From positions 160,535-224,534 of the forward strand of contig NZ_BMTR01000016.1 of assembly GCF_014649775.1 (NCBI RefSeq): a stretch of 64,000 nucleotides of DNA, read 5' to 3'. Every line of letters begins with the position of its first letter. Positions within the stretch are counted from its first letter, which is position 1. Source of the DNA: Streptomyces longisporoflavus. Its GTDB lineage: Bacteria; Actinomycetota; Actinomycetes; Streptomycetales; Streptomycetaceae. The notes under the pieces are model-generated. The model was not told the DNA's origin and ran no database searches. It worked only from the letters and a program-made list of their open reading frames with translations. A program made the translations under genes and the position numbers. Below, in pieces: positions 42,604 to 51,169 of the stretch.

Positions 42604-43617
42604 ATGGCCATTGATCGTCCTCGCGTGCTCTCCGGAATCCAGCCCACCGCAGGCTCGTTCCACCTCGGCAACTACCTCGGCGCGGTTCGCCAGTGGGTGG
42701 CGTTGCAGGAGTCCCACGACGCGTTCTACATGGTGGTGGACCTGCACGCGATCACGATCCCGCAGGACCCGGCCGACCTGCGTGCCAACACCCGGCTCGC
42801 CGCCGCCCAGCTCCTGGCCGCGGGGCTCGACCCGGAGCGGTGCACGCTCTTCGTCCAGAGCCACGTCCCCGAGCACGCGCAGCTCGCCTGGATCATGAAC
42901 TGCCTCACGGGCTTCGGCGAGGCGTCGCGCATGACCCAGTTCAAGGACAAGGCGGCCAAGCAGGGTGCGGACCGGGCCTCCGTCGGCCTCTTCACGTACC
43001 CCATCCTCCAGGTCGCGGACATCCTGCTCTACCAGGCCAATCAGGTCCCGGTGGGCGAGGACCAGCGCCAGCACATCGAGCTGACCCGCGACCTCGCGGA
43101 GCGCTTCAACGGCCGCCTCGGCGAGACGTTCACCGTCCCGGCGGCGTACATCCTCAAGGAGACCGCGAAGATCTTCGATCTCCAGGACCCGTCGATCAAG
43201 ATGAGCAAGTCGGCGTCCACCCCCAAGGGTCTGATCAACCTCCTCGACGAGCCCAAGGCCACCGCGAAGAAGGTCAAGAGCGCGGTCACCGACACGGACA
43301 CCGTGGTGCGCTACGACACCGCGGAGAAGCCCGGTGTCAGCAACCTCCTCACGATCTACTCCACGCTCACCGGCACCGGTATCCCGGAACTGGAGCAGAA
43401 GTACGCCGGCAAGGGCTACGGTGCGCTGAAGACGGACCTCGCCGAGGTCATGGTCGACTTCGTGACTCCCTTCCGGGACCGCACCCAGGCGTACCTGGAC
43501 GACCCGGAGACGCTCGACTCGATCCTGGCCAAGGGCGCGGAGAAGGCGCGCGCCGTCGCCGCGGAGACCCTCGCCCGTGCGTACGACGCGGTCGGTCTTC
43601 TGCCCGCCAAGCACTGA
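42604..43617 (+). CDS. trpS: Tryptophanyl-tRNA synthetase
   Basis: Class I aminoacyl-tRNA synthetase of 337 aa. ATG 42604 is favoured because GAGAGA lies about 10 nt upstream; ATG 42595 in frame would add MSP but has almost no spacing. The HIGH-type motif is FHLGNYLGA near 20, and KMSKS lies near 199. By neighbourhood (after glyA) it corresponds to the second TrpRS of S. coelicolor; that equivalence is inferred. No leader-peptide or T-box feature was seen. Confidence 0.95.
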   Translation: MAIDRPRVLSGIQPTAGSFHLGNYLGAVRQWVALQESHDAFYMVVDLHAITIPQDPADLRANTRLAAAQLLAAGLDPERCTLFVQSHVPEHAQLAWIMNCLTGFGEASRMTQFKDKAAKQGADRASVGLFTYPILQVADILLYQANQVPVGEDQRQHIELTRDLAERFNGRLGETFTVPAAYILKETAKIFDLQDPSIKMSKSASTPKGLINLLDEPKATAKKVKSAVTDTDTVVRYDTAEKPGVSNLLTIYSTLTGTGIPELEQKYAGKGYGALKTDLAEVMVDFVTPFRDRTQAYLDDPETLDSILAKGAEKARAVAAETLARAYDAVGLLPAKH

Positions 43618-43689
43618 GCCACGCAGCCCTCTGCGACAAGCCCGATACAGCAGCGCCCTCTGCCCGCCATCCGACGACAGGAGTACGAC

Positions 43690-44277
43690 GTGGGGACCGT
43701 AACGATCGGTGTGTCGATCGCGGTTCCGGAGCCTCACGGCAGCCTGCTCCAGGAGCGGCGCGCGGGCTTCGGTGACCCCGCGGCACACGGCATCCCCACC
43801 CACGTCACGCTGCTGCCGCCGACCGAGGTGGACGCCTCGGCGCTGCCCGCGGTCGAGGCGCACCTGGGGGCCGTCGCGGCGGCCGGGCGCCCCTTCCCGA
43901 TGCGGCTCTCCGGAACGGGCACGTTCCGTCCGCTGTCGCCCGTCGTCTTCGTCCAGGTGGTGGCGGGCGGCGCGGCCTGCGGCTGGCTCCAGGAGCGGGT
44001 GCGGGACGCCTCCGGGCCCATCGCGCGCGAGCTGCAGTTCCCGTACCACCCGCACGTCACGGTGGCGCACGGCATCTCCGAAGAAGCCATGGACCGGGCA
44101 TACGAGGAGCTTTCGGACTACACGGCCGAGTGGCCGTGCACCGGCTTCGCGCTGTACGAGCAGGGCTCCGACGGGGTGTGGCGCAAGCTGCGCGAGTTCG
44201 CCTTCGGCGGTGGCGGCCCGGTGGTGCCTCCGCAGGCCATGGCCCCGGTCGAGCACAGCACGCTGCCCGCCCGCTGA
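43690..44277 (+). CDS. 2'-5' RNA ligase-like 2H phosphoesterase
   Basis: The 195-aa protein starts at a GTG with AGGAGTA upstream. The two His-x-Thr motifs that define 2H phosphoesterases are PTHVTLL (about residue 37) and PHVTVAH (about 119). It lies 72 bp after trpS, on the same strand. Its RNA or cyclic-nucleotide substrate is unknown. Confidence 0.88.
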   Translation: MGTVTIGVSIAVPEPHGSLLQERRAGFGDPAAHGIPTHVTLLPPTEVDASALPAVEAHLGAVAAAGRPFPMRLSGTGTFRPLSPVVFVQVVAGGAACGWLQERVRDASGPIARELQFPYHPHVTVAHGISEEAMDRAYEELSDYTAEWPCTGFALYEQGSDGVWRKLREFAFGGGGPVVPPQAMAPVEHSTLPAR

Positions 44278-44291
44278 GCCGGCCCGGCGCC

Positions 44292-45047
44292 CTAGACCGG
44301 AAGGCGCCGGAACACCGCCCGCGGCACGTGCCGCAGCGCCGACATGACCACCCGCAGCGCGCCGGGCACCCACACCGTCTCCGAGCGCCGCCGCAGGCCC
44401 GTCTCGATGGCCTCCGCGACCGCCTCCGGAGTGGTCGCCATCGGCGCCTCCTCCAGGCCCGCCGTCATCTTGGAGCGTACGAAGCCGGGGCGGACCACCA
44501 TCACGTGCACCCCAGTGCCGTGCAGCGCGTCGCCCAGGCCCTGGGCGAAGGCGTCGAGGCCCGCCTTGCTCGACCCGTAGATGAAGTTCGTGCGGCGGGC
44601 CCGCTCGCCCGCGACCGACGAGAGCACCACCAGGGCGCCGTGCCCCTGTGCCTGGAGCGAGCGCGCGCACACCAGGCCCGCGGAGACCGCGCCGGTGTAG
44701 TTGGTCTGCGCGACCCGCACCGCCGAAAGCGGCTCGTCCTCGTCGCGTGCCTGGTCGCCGAGGATGCCGAAGGCGAGCAGCACCATGTCGATGTCGCCCT
44801 CGGCGAAGATCTTGCCGAGCACGGCCTCGTGGGACTCGGAGTCGAGCGCGTCGAAGGCGACGGTGCGGACGTCCGCGCCCAGCTCGCGCAGACCCGCGGC
44901 GGCCTTCTCCAGGCCCGGGGACGGCCGCCCGGCGAGCCACACCGTACGGGTGCGCCGCGCGACGAGGCGGCGGGCGGTGGCGAGGCCGATCTCGGAGGTG
45001 CCGCCGAGTACGAGCAGGGACTGGGGGGTGCCGAAGGCGTCCTTCAT
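44292..45047 (-). CDS. dprE2: Decaprenylphosphoryl-2-keto-ribose reductase (SDR)
   Basis: The 251-aa short-chain dehydrogenase has VLGGTSEIGLATARRL at 13-28 and the active-site YGSSKAG. With DprE1 it would epimerise decaprenylphosphoryl-ribose to decaprenylphosphoryl-arabinose. It follows dprE1 after 20 bp with an AGGAGTTGGTCC ribosome site. The identification relies on the pairing and on the family pattern around SKMTAGLEEAPMATTPE. Confidence 0.9.
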   Translation of the reverse strand: MKDAFGTPQSLLVLGGTSEIGLATARRLVARRTRTVWLAGRPSPGLEKAAAGLRELGADVRTVAFDALDSESHEAVLGKIFAEGDIDMVLLAFGILGDQARDEDEPLSAVRVAQTNYTGAVSAGLVCARSLQAQGHGALVVLSSVAGERARRTNFIYGSSKAGLDAFAQGLGDALHGTGVHVMVVRPGFVRSKMTAGLEEAPMATTPEAVAEAIETGLRRRSETVWVPGALRVVMSALRHVPRAVFRRLPV

Positions 45048-45067
45048 GGGACCAACTCCTGGAGTTG

Positions 45068-46465
45068 CTAGAGGGCGAGGCGGCGCGAGAGGTCCGAACG
45101 GAACAGGCCACGCGGGTCGAGGTCGGCCCGCAGCGCGCGGAAGTCGTCGAGCCGCGGATACATCGCGGCGAGCATCTCGGGCCGCAGGCGGGAGTCCTTG
45201 GCGAGGTAGACGCGGCCGTCCGACGCGGCGACCTCCTCGTCGAGCTCGTCCAGGAAGACGCCGAGGCCCGGCAGGTTCGCCGGGATGTCCAGGGCCAGGG
45301 TCCAGCCGGGCATCGGGAAGGACAGCCAGCCCGGATCGCCTTCTCCGAAGCGCTTCAGTACGGCGAGGAACGACGGGCAGCCGCGGTCCGAGATGCGCCG
45401 CACGATGCGCCGCAGGGCCTCCTCCTTGCCGTACCCGACGACGAATTGGTACTGCACGAAGCCACCGCGGCCGTACACGCGGTTCCAGTGCGGGACGCCG
45501 TCCAGGGGGTGGAAGAACGTCGACATCTTCTGCAGCTCGCCCACCCGGAGGCGGGGCGCCTTGCGGTACCAGAGCTCGTTGAAGAGGCCCACCGACTTCC
45601 GGCCGAGCAGCCCTTCGGGCAGGAAGTCCGGGGCGGCGGGCAGCCTGCCGGGGCGGAACGCCAACGGGTCTCTGCGCGCGCGTGGCGGCAGGGCGTCCAG
45701 GGGAGCGTGGTCGCCGCGGGTGAGCACCGCGCGGCCCATCGACGCACCGCGCGCGAGGAGGTCGATCCAGGCGACCGAGTAGCGGTAGCGGTGGTCGGTG
45801 GCGGTGAGACGGGCCATCAGGTCGTCCAGGTCGGTGGCGCGCTCCGTGTCCACCGTCATCAACGACGTCTCGACCGGCTGCAGTTGCAGCGTCGCGGCGA
45901 GGATCACGCCGGTCAGACCCATGCCGCCCGCCGTCGCGTCGAAGAGGGGGGTGCCGCTCTCGACCGCCCGCACCTCGCCGTCGGCGGTGAGCAGTTCCAC
46001 GGCCATGACGTGGCGCGAGAAGGACCCGGACCCGTGGTGGTTCTTGCCGTGGATGTCCGTGCCGATCGCGCCGCCGACCGTCACATAGCGGGTCCCCGGC
46101 GTGACGGGCACGAACCAGCCGAGCGGGAGCAGGACTTCCATCAGATGGTGCAGGGAGACCCCGGCGTCGCACAGGACGGTGCCCGCGTCCGCGTCGATGG
46201 CGTGGATGCGGTCCATGCCGGTCATGTCGAGGACCGCGCCGCCCGCGTTCTGCGCGGCGTCGCCGTAGGCCCGCCCGAGGCCCCTGGCGATGCCGCCACG
46301 CTCCCCGCAGGCCTCTAGGGCGGCCACGGCCTCCTCGGGCGAACGGGGGCGGATCAGACGGGCCGTGGAGGGCGCGGTGCGTCCCCAGCCCGACACGGAC
46401 ACGGTCTCGGGCGTCGCCATGGGCGCGGCCTCGGGCGTCGTCGCGGTTGCGGAGTCGGCAGGCAT
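45068..46465 (-). CDS. dprE1: Decaprenylphosphoryl-ribose oxidase
   Basis: The 465-aa FAD-binding oxidase has the VAO-type FAD domain with PVTPGTRYVTVGGAIGTDIH and KNHHGSGSF. It is the first epimerase subunit for decaprenyl-phosphoryl-arabinose. The position equal to the benzothiazinone-reactive Cys387 of M. tuberculosis (context PGW-N-I-C-V-D) is alanine here (PGWTLALDIP, Ala about 391). No ribosome site is visible before ATG 46465. The gene is divergent from the PAP2/UbiA/GtrA genes. Confidence 0.92.
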   Translation of the reverse strand: MPADSATATTPEAAPMATPETVSVSGWGRTAPSTARLIRPRSPEEAVAALEACGERGGIARGLGRAYGDAAQNAGGAVLDMTGMDRIHAIDADAGTVLCDAGVSLHHLMEVLLPLGWFVPVTPGTRYVTVGGAIGTDIHGKNHHGSGSFSRHVMAVELLTADGEVRAVESGTPLFDATAGGMGLTGVILAATLQLQPVETSLMTVDTERATDLDDLMARLTATDHRYRYSVAWIDLLARGASMGRAVLTRGDHAPLDALPPRARRDPLAFRPGRLPAAPDFLPEGLLGRKSVGLFNELWYRKAPRLRVGELQKMSTFFHPLDGVPHWNRVYGRGGFVQYQFVVGYGKEEALRRIVRRISDRGCPSFLAVLKRFGEGDPGWLSFPMPGWTLALDIPANLPGLGVFLDELDEEVAASDGRVYLAKDSRLRPEMLAAMYPRLDDFRALRADLDPRGLFRSDLSRRLAL

Positions 46466-46631
46466 AGGCGTGACCGTATCGCCCGACTAAGAGCAGTTTG
46501 CTCATATACGTCTAGGCTCTCACCGAAATGGGTGATTGATAGAGTGTCGTCCTATATTGACGTAAATATTGAGAGGTTACCTAGGAAGGTCGGGAGGTCA
46601 GGTTTTCGAAGTCCCCGTAGAGGGAGGCCAC
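46466..46631. promoter_or_regulatory. Divergent promoter region of the arabinose-lipid cluster
   Basis: This 166-bp stretch is markedly A+T-rich for the window. It holds the 13-bp inverted repeat GAGCA-GTT-TGCTC (46491-46503), close to the dprE1 start, and toward the PAP2 gene TTGACG (46557-46562) with a poor -10 match TAGGAA (46582-46587) at 19-bp spacing. Short near-repeats ATATTGACG and AATATTGAGAG lie side by side. One region would thus drive both arms. Confidence 0.45.
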
Positions 46632-47153
46632 ATGCACGACATGGACCACCGGCTGCTGTCGGCCCTGCGCGACTGCGGCTCCGACGCGCGCGTGGCCGCC
46701 GCCGCACGGGGCCTGTCCCGGGCCGGCGAGCACGCCGCCCTCTGGCTCGCCGCGGGGCTCGCCGGCGCCGCGGTCGACCGCGAGCGGCGCGGCACCTGGC
46801 TGCGTGCCACGGCGCTTACCGCCGCGGCACACCTGGCCAGCATGGGCGTCAAGCGGGTCGTACGGCGCCCGCGACCCGGCGGCGGCACGGGCGCGGAGCC
46901 CCTCGTCAGGACCGCGGGTCGGCACTCCTTCCCCAGTTCGCACGCCACTTCGGCCGCCGCGGCCACCGTCGCGTACGGCGCGCTGAGCCCGCTCGGAGCC
47001 CGCGTCGTCCCGCCGCTCGCCGCCGCGATGTGCGTCTCGCGGATGGTCGTCGGCGTCCACTACCCGAGCGACGTGGCGGCGGGCGCTGCCCTCGGCGCCG
47101 TCACCGCGCGCGTGGGCTCCGCCTGGATGAACGGGGGCCGCACGCATGGCTGA
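46632..47153 (+). CDS. PAP2-family phosphatase (decaprenylphosphoryl-5-phosphoribose phosphatase candidate)
   Basis: ATG 46632 with AGAGGGAGG upstream gives 173 aa. The PAP2 catalytic motifs are KRVVRRPRPG, the SGH-equivalent PSSHATSAAA, and SRMVVGVHYPSDVAAG. It corresponds by type and neighbours to mycobacterial Rv3807c, which would remove the 5-phosphate from decaprenyl-phosphoryl-phosphoribose. It overlaps the UbiA gene by 8 bp. Confidence 0.85.
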   Translation: MHDMDHRLLSALRDCGSDARVAAAARGLSRAGEHAALWLAAGLAGAAVDRERRGTWLRATALTAAAHLASMGVKRVVRRPRPGGGTGAEPLVRTAGRHSFPSSHATSAAAATVAYGALSPLGARVVPPLAAAMCVSRMVVGVHYPSDVAAGAALGAVTARVGSAWMNGGRTHG

Positions 47154-48090
47154 CGAGACCGCCCTGCTCGAACGCCCGCAGCCGCCCCGGCCCCCGGGGA
47201 CGAGTCCCCTCGCCCTGCCGCTGGGCCTCCTGAAGACCGCGCGCCCCCGCCAATGGGTGAAGAACGTCCTGGTGGTCGCGGCCCCCGCCGCGGCCGGAGA
47301 GCTCTTCTCGCGCCACTCGCTGACGCAACTCGCCCTGGTGTTCGCGCTGTTCACGGCCGCCGCGTCCGCCGTGTACCTGATCAACGACGCGCGCGACGCC
47401 GACGCCGACCGCGCCCACCCCACCAAGTGCCGCAGGCCGGTCGCCGCAGGCCAGGTGCCGGTGACGGTCGCCTACACGGTCGGCGGGCTGCTCGCCGTAC
47501 TCGCGCCGGTGGCGGCCGCCGCGCTCTGCACGCCCCTGACGGCGGGTCTCCTCGCCGCCTACGTGGCGATGCAACTGGCCTACTGCGTCAGCCTCAAGCA
47601 CGTCCTCGTCGTCGATCTCGCCGTCGTCACCACCGGCTTCCTGATGCGCGCCATGATCGGGGGAGTGGCCCTCGGTATCCCGCTCTCGCGCTGGTTCCTG
47701 ATCACCACGGGCTTCGGCGCGCTCTTCATGGTCTCCGCCAAGCGCTACTCCGAAGCCGTCCAGATGTCCGGGAAAGCGGGCGCCACGCGCGCGTTGCTCA
47801 CCGAATACACCACCGGCTACCTCCGCTTCGTCTGGCAGCTGGCCGCCGGGGTCGCCGTCCTCGCGTACTGCCTGTGGGCCATGGAGAGCGGCGGCACCGC
47901 CACCGGCGGCTCGCTGCCCTGGCGGCAGCTCTCGATGGCCGCCTTCGTGCTCGCGGTCCTGCGGTACGCCGTGTTCGCCGACCGGGGCACGGCGGGCGAG
48001 CCCGAGGACGTCGTCCTGCGCGACCGTGCCCTTGCCGTCATCGGCCTGGTGTGGATCGCGATGTACGGCCTCGCGGTCGCCGACTGGTGA
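47146..48090 (+). CDS. Decaprenyl-phosphate phosphoribosyltransferase (UbiA family)
   Basis: The 314-aa, roughly nine-TM prenyltransferase has the first Asp-rich motif LINDARDADADRAHPTK and the N-terminal RPRQWVKN typical of the Rv3806c group. It would transfer phosphoribose from PRPP to decaprenyl phosphate, the first step toward decaprenyl-phosphoryl-arabinose. The stop overlaps the next GTG. Confidence 0.9.
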   Translation: MADETALLERPQPPRPPGTSPLALPLGLLKTARPRQWVKNVLVVAAPAAAGELFSRHSLTQLALVFALFTAAASAVYLINDARDADADRAHPTKCRRPVAAGQVPVTVAYTVGGLLAVLAPVAAAALCTPLTAGLLAAYVAMQLAYCVSLKHVLVVDLAVVTTGFLMRAMIGGVALGIPLSRWFLITTGFGALFMVSAKRYSEAVQMSGKAGATRALLTEYTTGYLRFVWQLAAGVAVLAYCLWAMESGGTATGGSLPWRQLSMAAFVLAVLRYAVFADRGTAGEPEDVVLRDRALAVIGLVWIAMYGLAVADW

Positions 48091-48566
48091 GGGCCCCCAG
48101 GGTGAGCGCGTTCCGGGAGCGGCTGCGGGCCATGGGCCCCGAACTGCTCGGCTTCGCGGCCGCCGGGATCTGCGCGTACGCCGTCGACCTCGGTCTCTTC
48201 ATCTGGCTGCGCGGCCCGGTCGGTCTCGACCCGCTGACCGCCAAGGCGCTGTCCTTCGTGGCCGGCTGCACGGTCGCGTACGCGGGCAACGCGCTGGGCA
48301 CCTACCGGCAGCGCGAGGGGGCCGGAGTGTCGCGAGCCTCGCGTCTTCGCCAGTACGGGATCTTCTTCGCCGTCAATATCGCGGGCGCCGCGGTGCAGCT
48401 GCTCTGCATCACCGTGTCTCACTATGGCCTGGGCCTCACCTCGCAGCGCGCCGACACTGTCTCCGGGGCGGGAGTCGGTATGGCACTCGCCACTGTGCTG
48501 CGTTTCTGGGGCACCCGGACCTTGGTCTTCCGTTCAGCGGGCAGGGAGGCATCATGGACTGGCTGA
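48087..48566 (+). CDS. GtrA family membrane protein
   Basis: The GTG at 48087 overlaps the previous stop (GTGA) and gives 159 aa; GTG 48102 is also possible. Four TM segments fit GtrA (LLGFAAAGICAYAVDLGLFI, SFVAGCTVAYAGNALGTYR, IFFAVNIAGAAVQLLCIT, ATVLRFWGTRTLVF). In mycobacteria the GtrA protein Rv3789 lies beside dprE1 and is proposed to move or recruit the arabinose lipid. Confidence 0.88.
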   Translation: MRAPRVSAFRERLRAMGPELLGFAAAGICAYAVDLGLFIWLRGPVGLDPLTAKALSFVAGCTVAYAGNALGTYRQREGAGVSRASRLRQYGIFFAVNIAGAAVQLLCITVSHYGLGLTSQRADTVSGAGVGMALATVLRFWGTRTLVFRSAGREASWTG

Positions 48567-49540
48567 AAAAGCTCCCCGGCATCGGCCCCCGGGTGGAGCG
48601 CCTGATGCGCACGCACGCGTGGAGCGCGTACGAGCGGCTCGACAGCGTGCACTGGACCCGCCTCGCGGCCGCGATGACGTTCATCAGCTTCCTGGCGCTG
48701 TTCCCGCTGATCACCGTCGCCGCGGCGGTCGCCGCCGCGACGCTCTCCAAGGGCCAGCAGAACAAGCTGGAGGACACCATCTCCCAGCAGGTCCCCGGCA
48801 TCGCCGACCAGCTGGACCTCGACGCCCTGGTCGCCAACGCGGGCACCGTCGGTCTCGTCGCCGGCGCCCTGCTGCTCTTCACCGGCATCGGCTGGGTCGG
48901 CTCGATGCGGGAGTGCCTGCGGGCCGTCTGGGAGCTGGAGGACACCGAAGAGAACCCCGTCATGCGCAAGATCAAGGACGCCGGGGTGCTCTTCGGGCTC
49001 GGCGGCGCGGGCCTCGCGTCCGTCGCCGCCTCCACCCTCGCGTCGACCGCGGTGGGCCGGAGCGCCGAGCTCGTCGGGGTGTCCGAGGGCGGCTGGGGCG
49101 GCGTGCTGTTGCAGGCGGCGGCGTTCGCCATCGCCGTCTTCGCGGACTTCCTGCTGCTGCTCTACGTCCTGACACTGCTGCCGGACGTCCAGCCGCCGCG
49201 CCGCCACCTGTTCACCGCCGGACTGATCGGCGCCGCCGGTTTCGAGCTGCTCAAGCTGCTGATCGGCGGCTACATCAAGGGCGTCGCGGCGAAAAGCATG
49301 TACGGCGCCTTCGGAGTGCCCGTCGCACTGCTCCTGTGGATCAACTTCACGGCAAAGCTCCTGCTGTTCTGCGCCGCCTGGACGGCGACGCGGAAACAGG
49401 GACAGACCGAAGAAGAACCGCGGGAGCAGACCGGCGAAGAGCCGCGGGAACAGAAGCGGGAAGAGAAGCGGGAAGAAAGCGGCTCCGTCAGCGGCGGGTC
49501 TTCCGCCGCACCAGGTCCGGCAGCGGCATCCGGCGGCTGA
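48554..49540 (+). CDS. YihY/BrkB (UPF0761) family membrane protein
   Basis: ATG 48554 with AGGGAGG upstream gives 328 aa; it overlaps GtrA by 13 bp. Six TM segments with AAAMTFISFLALFPLITVAA and the family-typical LLWINFTAKLLLFCAAW are seen. The C-terminal 60 residues are Glu/Arg-rich (EEPREQTGEEPREQKREE) and then Ser/Gly. Its last 53 bp overlap the end of the convergent carboxypeptidase gene. Function unknown. Confidence 0.88.
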   Translation: MDWLKKLPGIGPRVERLMRTHAWSAYERLDSVHWTRLAAAMTFISFLALFPLITVAAAVAAATLSKGQQNKLEDTISQQVPGIADQLDLDALVANAGTVGLVAGALLLFTGIGWVGSMRECLRAVWELEDTEENPVMRKIKDAGVLFGLGGAGLASVAASTLASTAVGRSAELVGVSEGGWGGVLLQAAAFAIAVFADFLLLLYVLTLLPDVQPPRRHLFTAGLIGAAGFELLKLLIGGYIKGVAAKSMYGAFGVPVALLLWINFTAKLLLFCAAWTATRKQGQTEEEPREQTGEEPREQKREEKREESGSVSGGSSAAPGPAAASGG

Positions 49541-50750
49541 TCACGAACCACCCGGCGGCGACGAGCGCGAGCACGCCGCCCACGACCCCGAGCGCGACGC
49601 CGACGCCGCTGCCCGACTCCTTGTCGGAGGCGTGCGCCACGTTCTTCGCCGAGTCCGAACCGCTCTTCCCGGCGCCGGGAGCACCCTTGCCGCTGCCCGT
49701 GGCCGCACTCTTCGGGGCGACCAGTTCGCCGACCGGCTCGACCTTGCCCGAGGCCTTGAAGCCCCAGTCCAGGAGGCGCGCGGTCTCCTTGTAGACCGCG
49801 TGCTGCTCCCCGGAGTCGGGGTTCATGACGGTCACCAGGAGCACCTTGCCGTCGCGCTCGGCGACACCGGTGAAGGTGTTGCCCGCGTTCGTGGTGCTGC
49901 CGTTCTTGACGCCCGCGATGCCCTTGTAGGGATCGAGACCGATGTCACCCGTAAGAAGTCGGTTGGTGTTCTTGATCGCGAAGGACCCGCGCTTCTTCTT
50001 GCCCTTGTCCTTGCCCTTCGTGACCTTCTTGGTCTCGCCGGGGAACTTGGCGGTGGCCGTCGAGCAGTACTCGCGGAAGTCCGCCTTCTGCAGCCCGGAG
50101 CGGGCGAAGAGCGTCAGGTCGTACGCGGAGGAGACCTGCCCCTTCTCGTCGTAGCCGTCCGGGCTGACCACGTGCGTGTCCAGCGCCTGCAACTCCTCGG
50201 CGTGCGACTGCATGTCCTTGACGGTCTGCGGGACGCCGCCGTTCATCGCCGAAAGAACGTGCACGGCGTCGTTGCCCGACTGCAGGAAGACGCCGAGCCA
50301 CAGGTCGTGGACCGTGTACGTCTCGTTCTCCTTGACGCCGACCATGCTGCTGCCCGCGCCGATGCCCGCCAGGTCGGATGGCTCGACCTTGTGCTTCTGC
50401 GACTTGGGGAACTTCGGCAGGACCGTGTCCGCGAAGAGCATCTTCAGGGTGCTCGCCGGGGCCAGCCGCCAGTGCGAGTTGTGCGAGGCGAGCACCTCGC
50501 CCGTCTCGGCGTCCGAGACCATCCAGGAGCGCGCCGAAAGCTCCTTGGGGAGCACGGGCGCGCCCGCCTTGAGGCTCACCTGGGTGCCGGGCTCGCCGAG
50601 CTTGGTGCCGCCGACGGTCGACATCGACGCGGGCGGCTTGGGCTTGTCCTCACCTCCCGGCTTGTCGTCCGCCCATGCGGGAGCTGTGGTCGACATGGTC
50701 AGCAATGCGGCGGAAGTGACCAACAAGGCGGTCTTTTTTACGGCAGGCAC
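49488..50750 (-). CDS. D-alanyl-D-alanine carboxypeptidase (low-molecular-mass PBP)
   Basis: GTG 50750 (VPAVKKTALLVTSAALL) gives 420 aa with a signal peptide cut near APAWA-DD. Serine-PBP motifs are SxxK in APASTLKML, SxN in QSGNDAV, and a KTG-equivalent KNG in GVKNGSTTNAG. A Lys-rich insert lies near 250, and a C-terminal TM helix (VALGVVGGVLALVAAGWFVI) with basic tail anchors it. GTG 50819, with GGGGAG upstream, is an alternative start. It trims peptidoglycan stem peptides. Confidence 0.92.
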   Translation of the reverse strand: MPAVKKTALLVTSAALLTMSTTAPAWADDKPGGEDKPKPPASMSTVGGTKLGEPGTQVSLKAGAPVLPKELSARSWMVSDAETGEVLASHNSHWRLAPASTLKMLFADTVLPKFPKSQKHKVEPSDLAGIGAGSSMVGVKENETYTVHDLWLGVFLQSGNDAVHVLSAMNGGVPQTVKDMQSHAEELQALDTHVVSPDGYDEKGQVSSAYDLTLFARSGLQKADFREYCSTATAKFPGETKKVTKGKDKGKKKRGSFAIKNTNRLLTGDIGLDPYKGIAGVKNGSTTNAGNTFTGVAERDGKVLLVTVMNPDSGEQHAVYKETARLLDWGFKASGKVEPVGELVAPKSAATGSGKGAPGAGKSGSDSAKNVAHASDKESGSGVGVALGVVGGVLALVAAGWFVISRRMPLPDLVRRKTRR

Positions 50751-50895
50751 GGACGAGAACGTACATGGCGCCGCTGTGGAAGTCGCCGCCGAGGTAGCCG
50801 CGAAGGTGGGCTGCGTCACGGACTCCCCGTCCGGCGCGCCGCCCGGCTCCCCACCCCGGCGGCGCCGCGGAATGGAGGCTCGCGATACTGAACGC

Positions 50896-51138
50896 ATGAA
50901 GCTCAGCCGCCCGGTCTCCTGGTTCCTGCTCGCCTTCGGTGTGTGGAGCTGGTTCATCTGGATCACTTTCGTCAAGAACCTGTGGAAGGACGGCAGTGGG
51001 CTCGCCTTCGATGACGCAGGCGACCCGACCGCGTACTTCTGGGTCCACCTGACGCTCGCCGTCGCCTCCTTTGTCTTGGGGACGGTGGTAGGGGCCATCG
51101 GGTTGCGCGGAGTCCGTGCTCTGCGCCGTACGTCATAA
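50896..51138 (+). CDS. SCO4848-type small membrane protein
   Basis: The 80-aa product has two TM helices (WFLLAFGVWSWFIWITFVKN and VHLTLAVASFVLGTVVGAIG) and a charged loop between them. It matches the conserved actinobacterial family named after SCO4848, which sits next to the carboxypeptidase gene. Function unknown. Confidence 0.85.
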   Translation: MKLSRPVSWFLLAFGVWSWFIWITFVKNLWKDGSGLAFDDAGDPTAYFWVHLTLAVASFVLGTVVGAIGLRGVRALRRTS

Positions 51139-51169
51139 CTGATCGGTCATTCTTCGAGGGGCGCGCTCC

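Noticed and set aside
42505..45111. 868-codon minus-strand frame over trpS and the 2H phosphoesterase
   Set aside because: No start signal, no similarity, and opposite to two certain genes.
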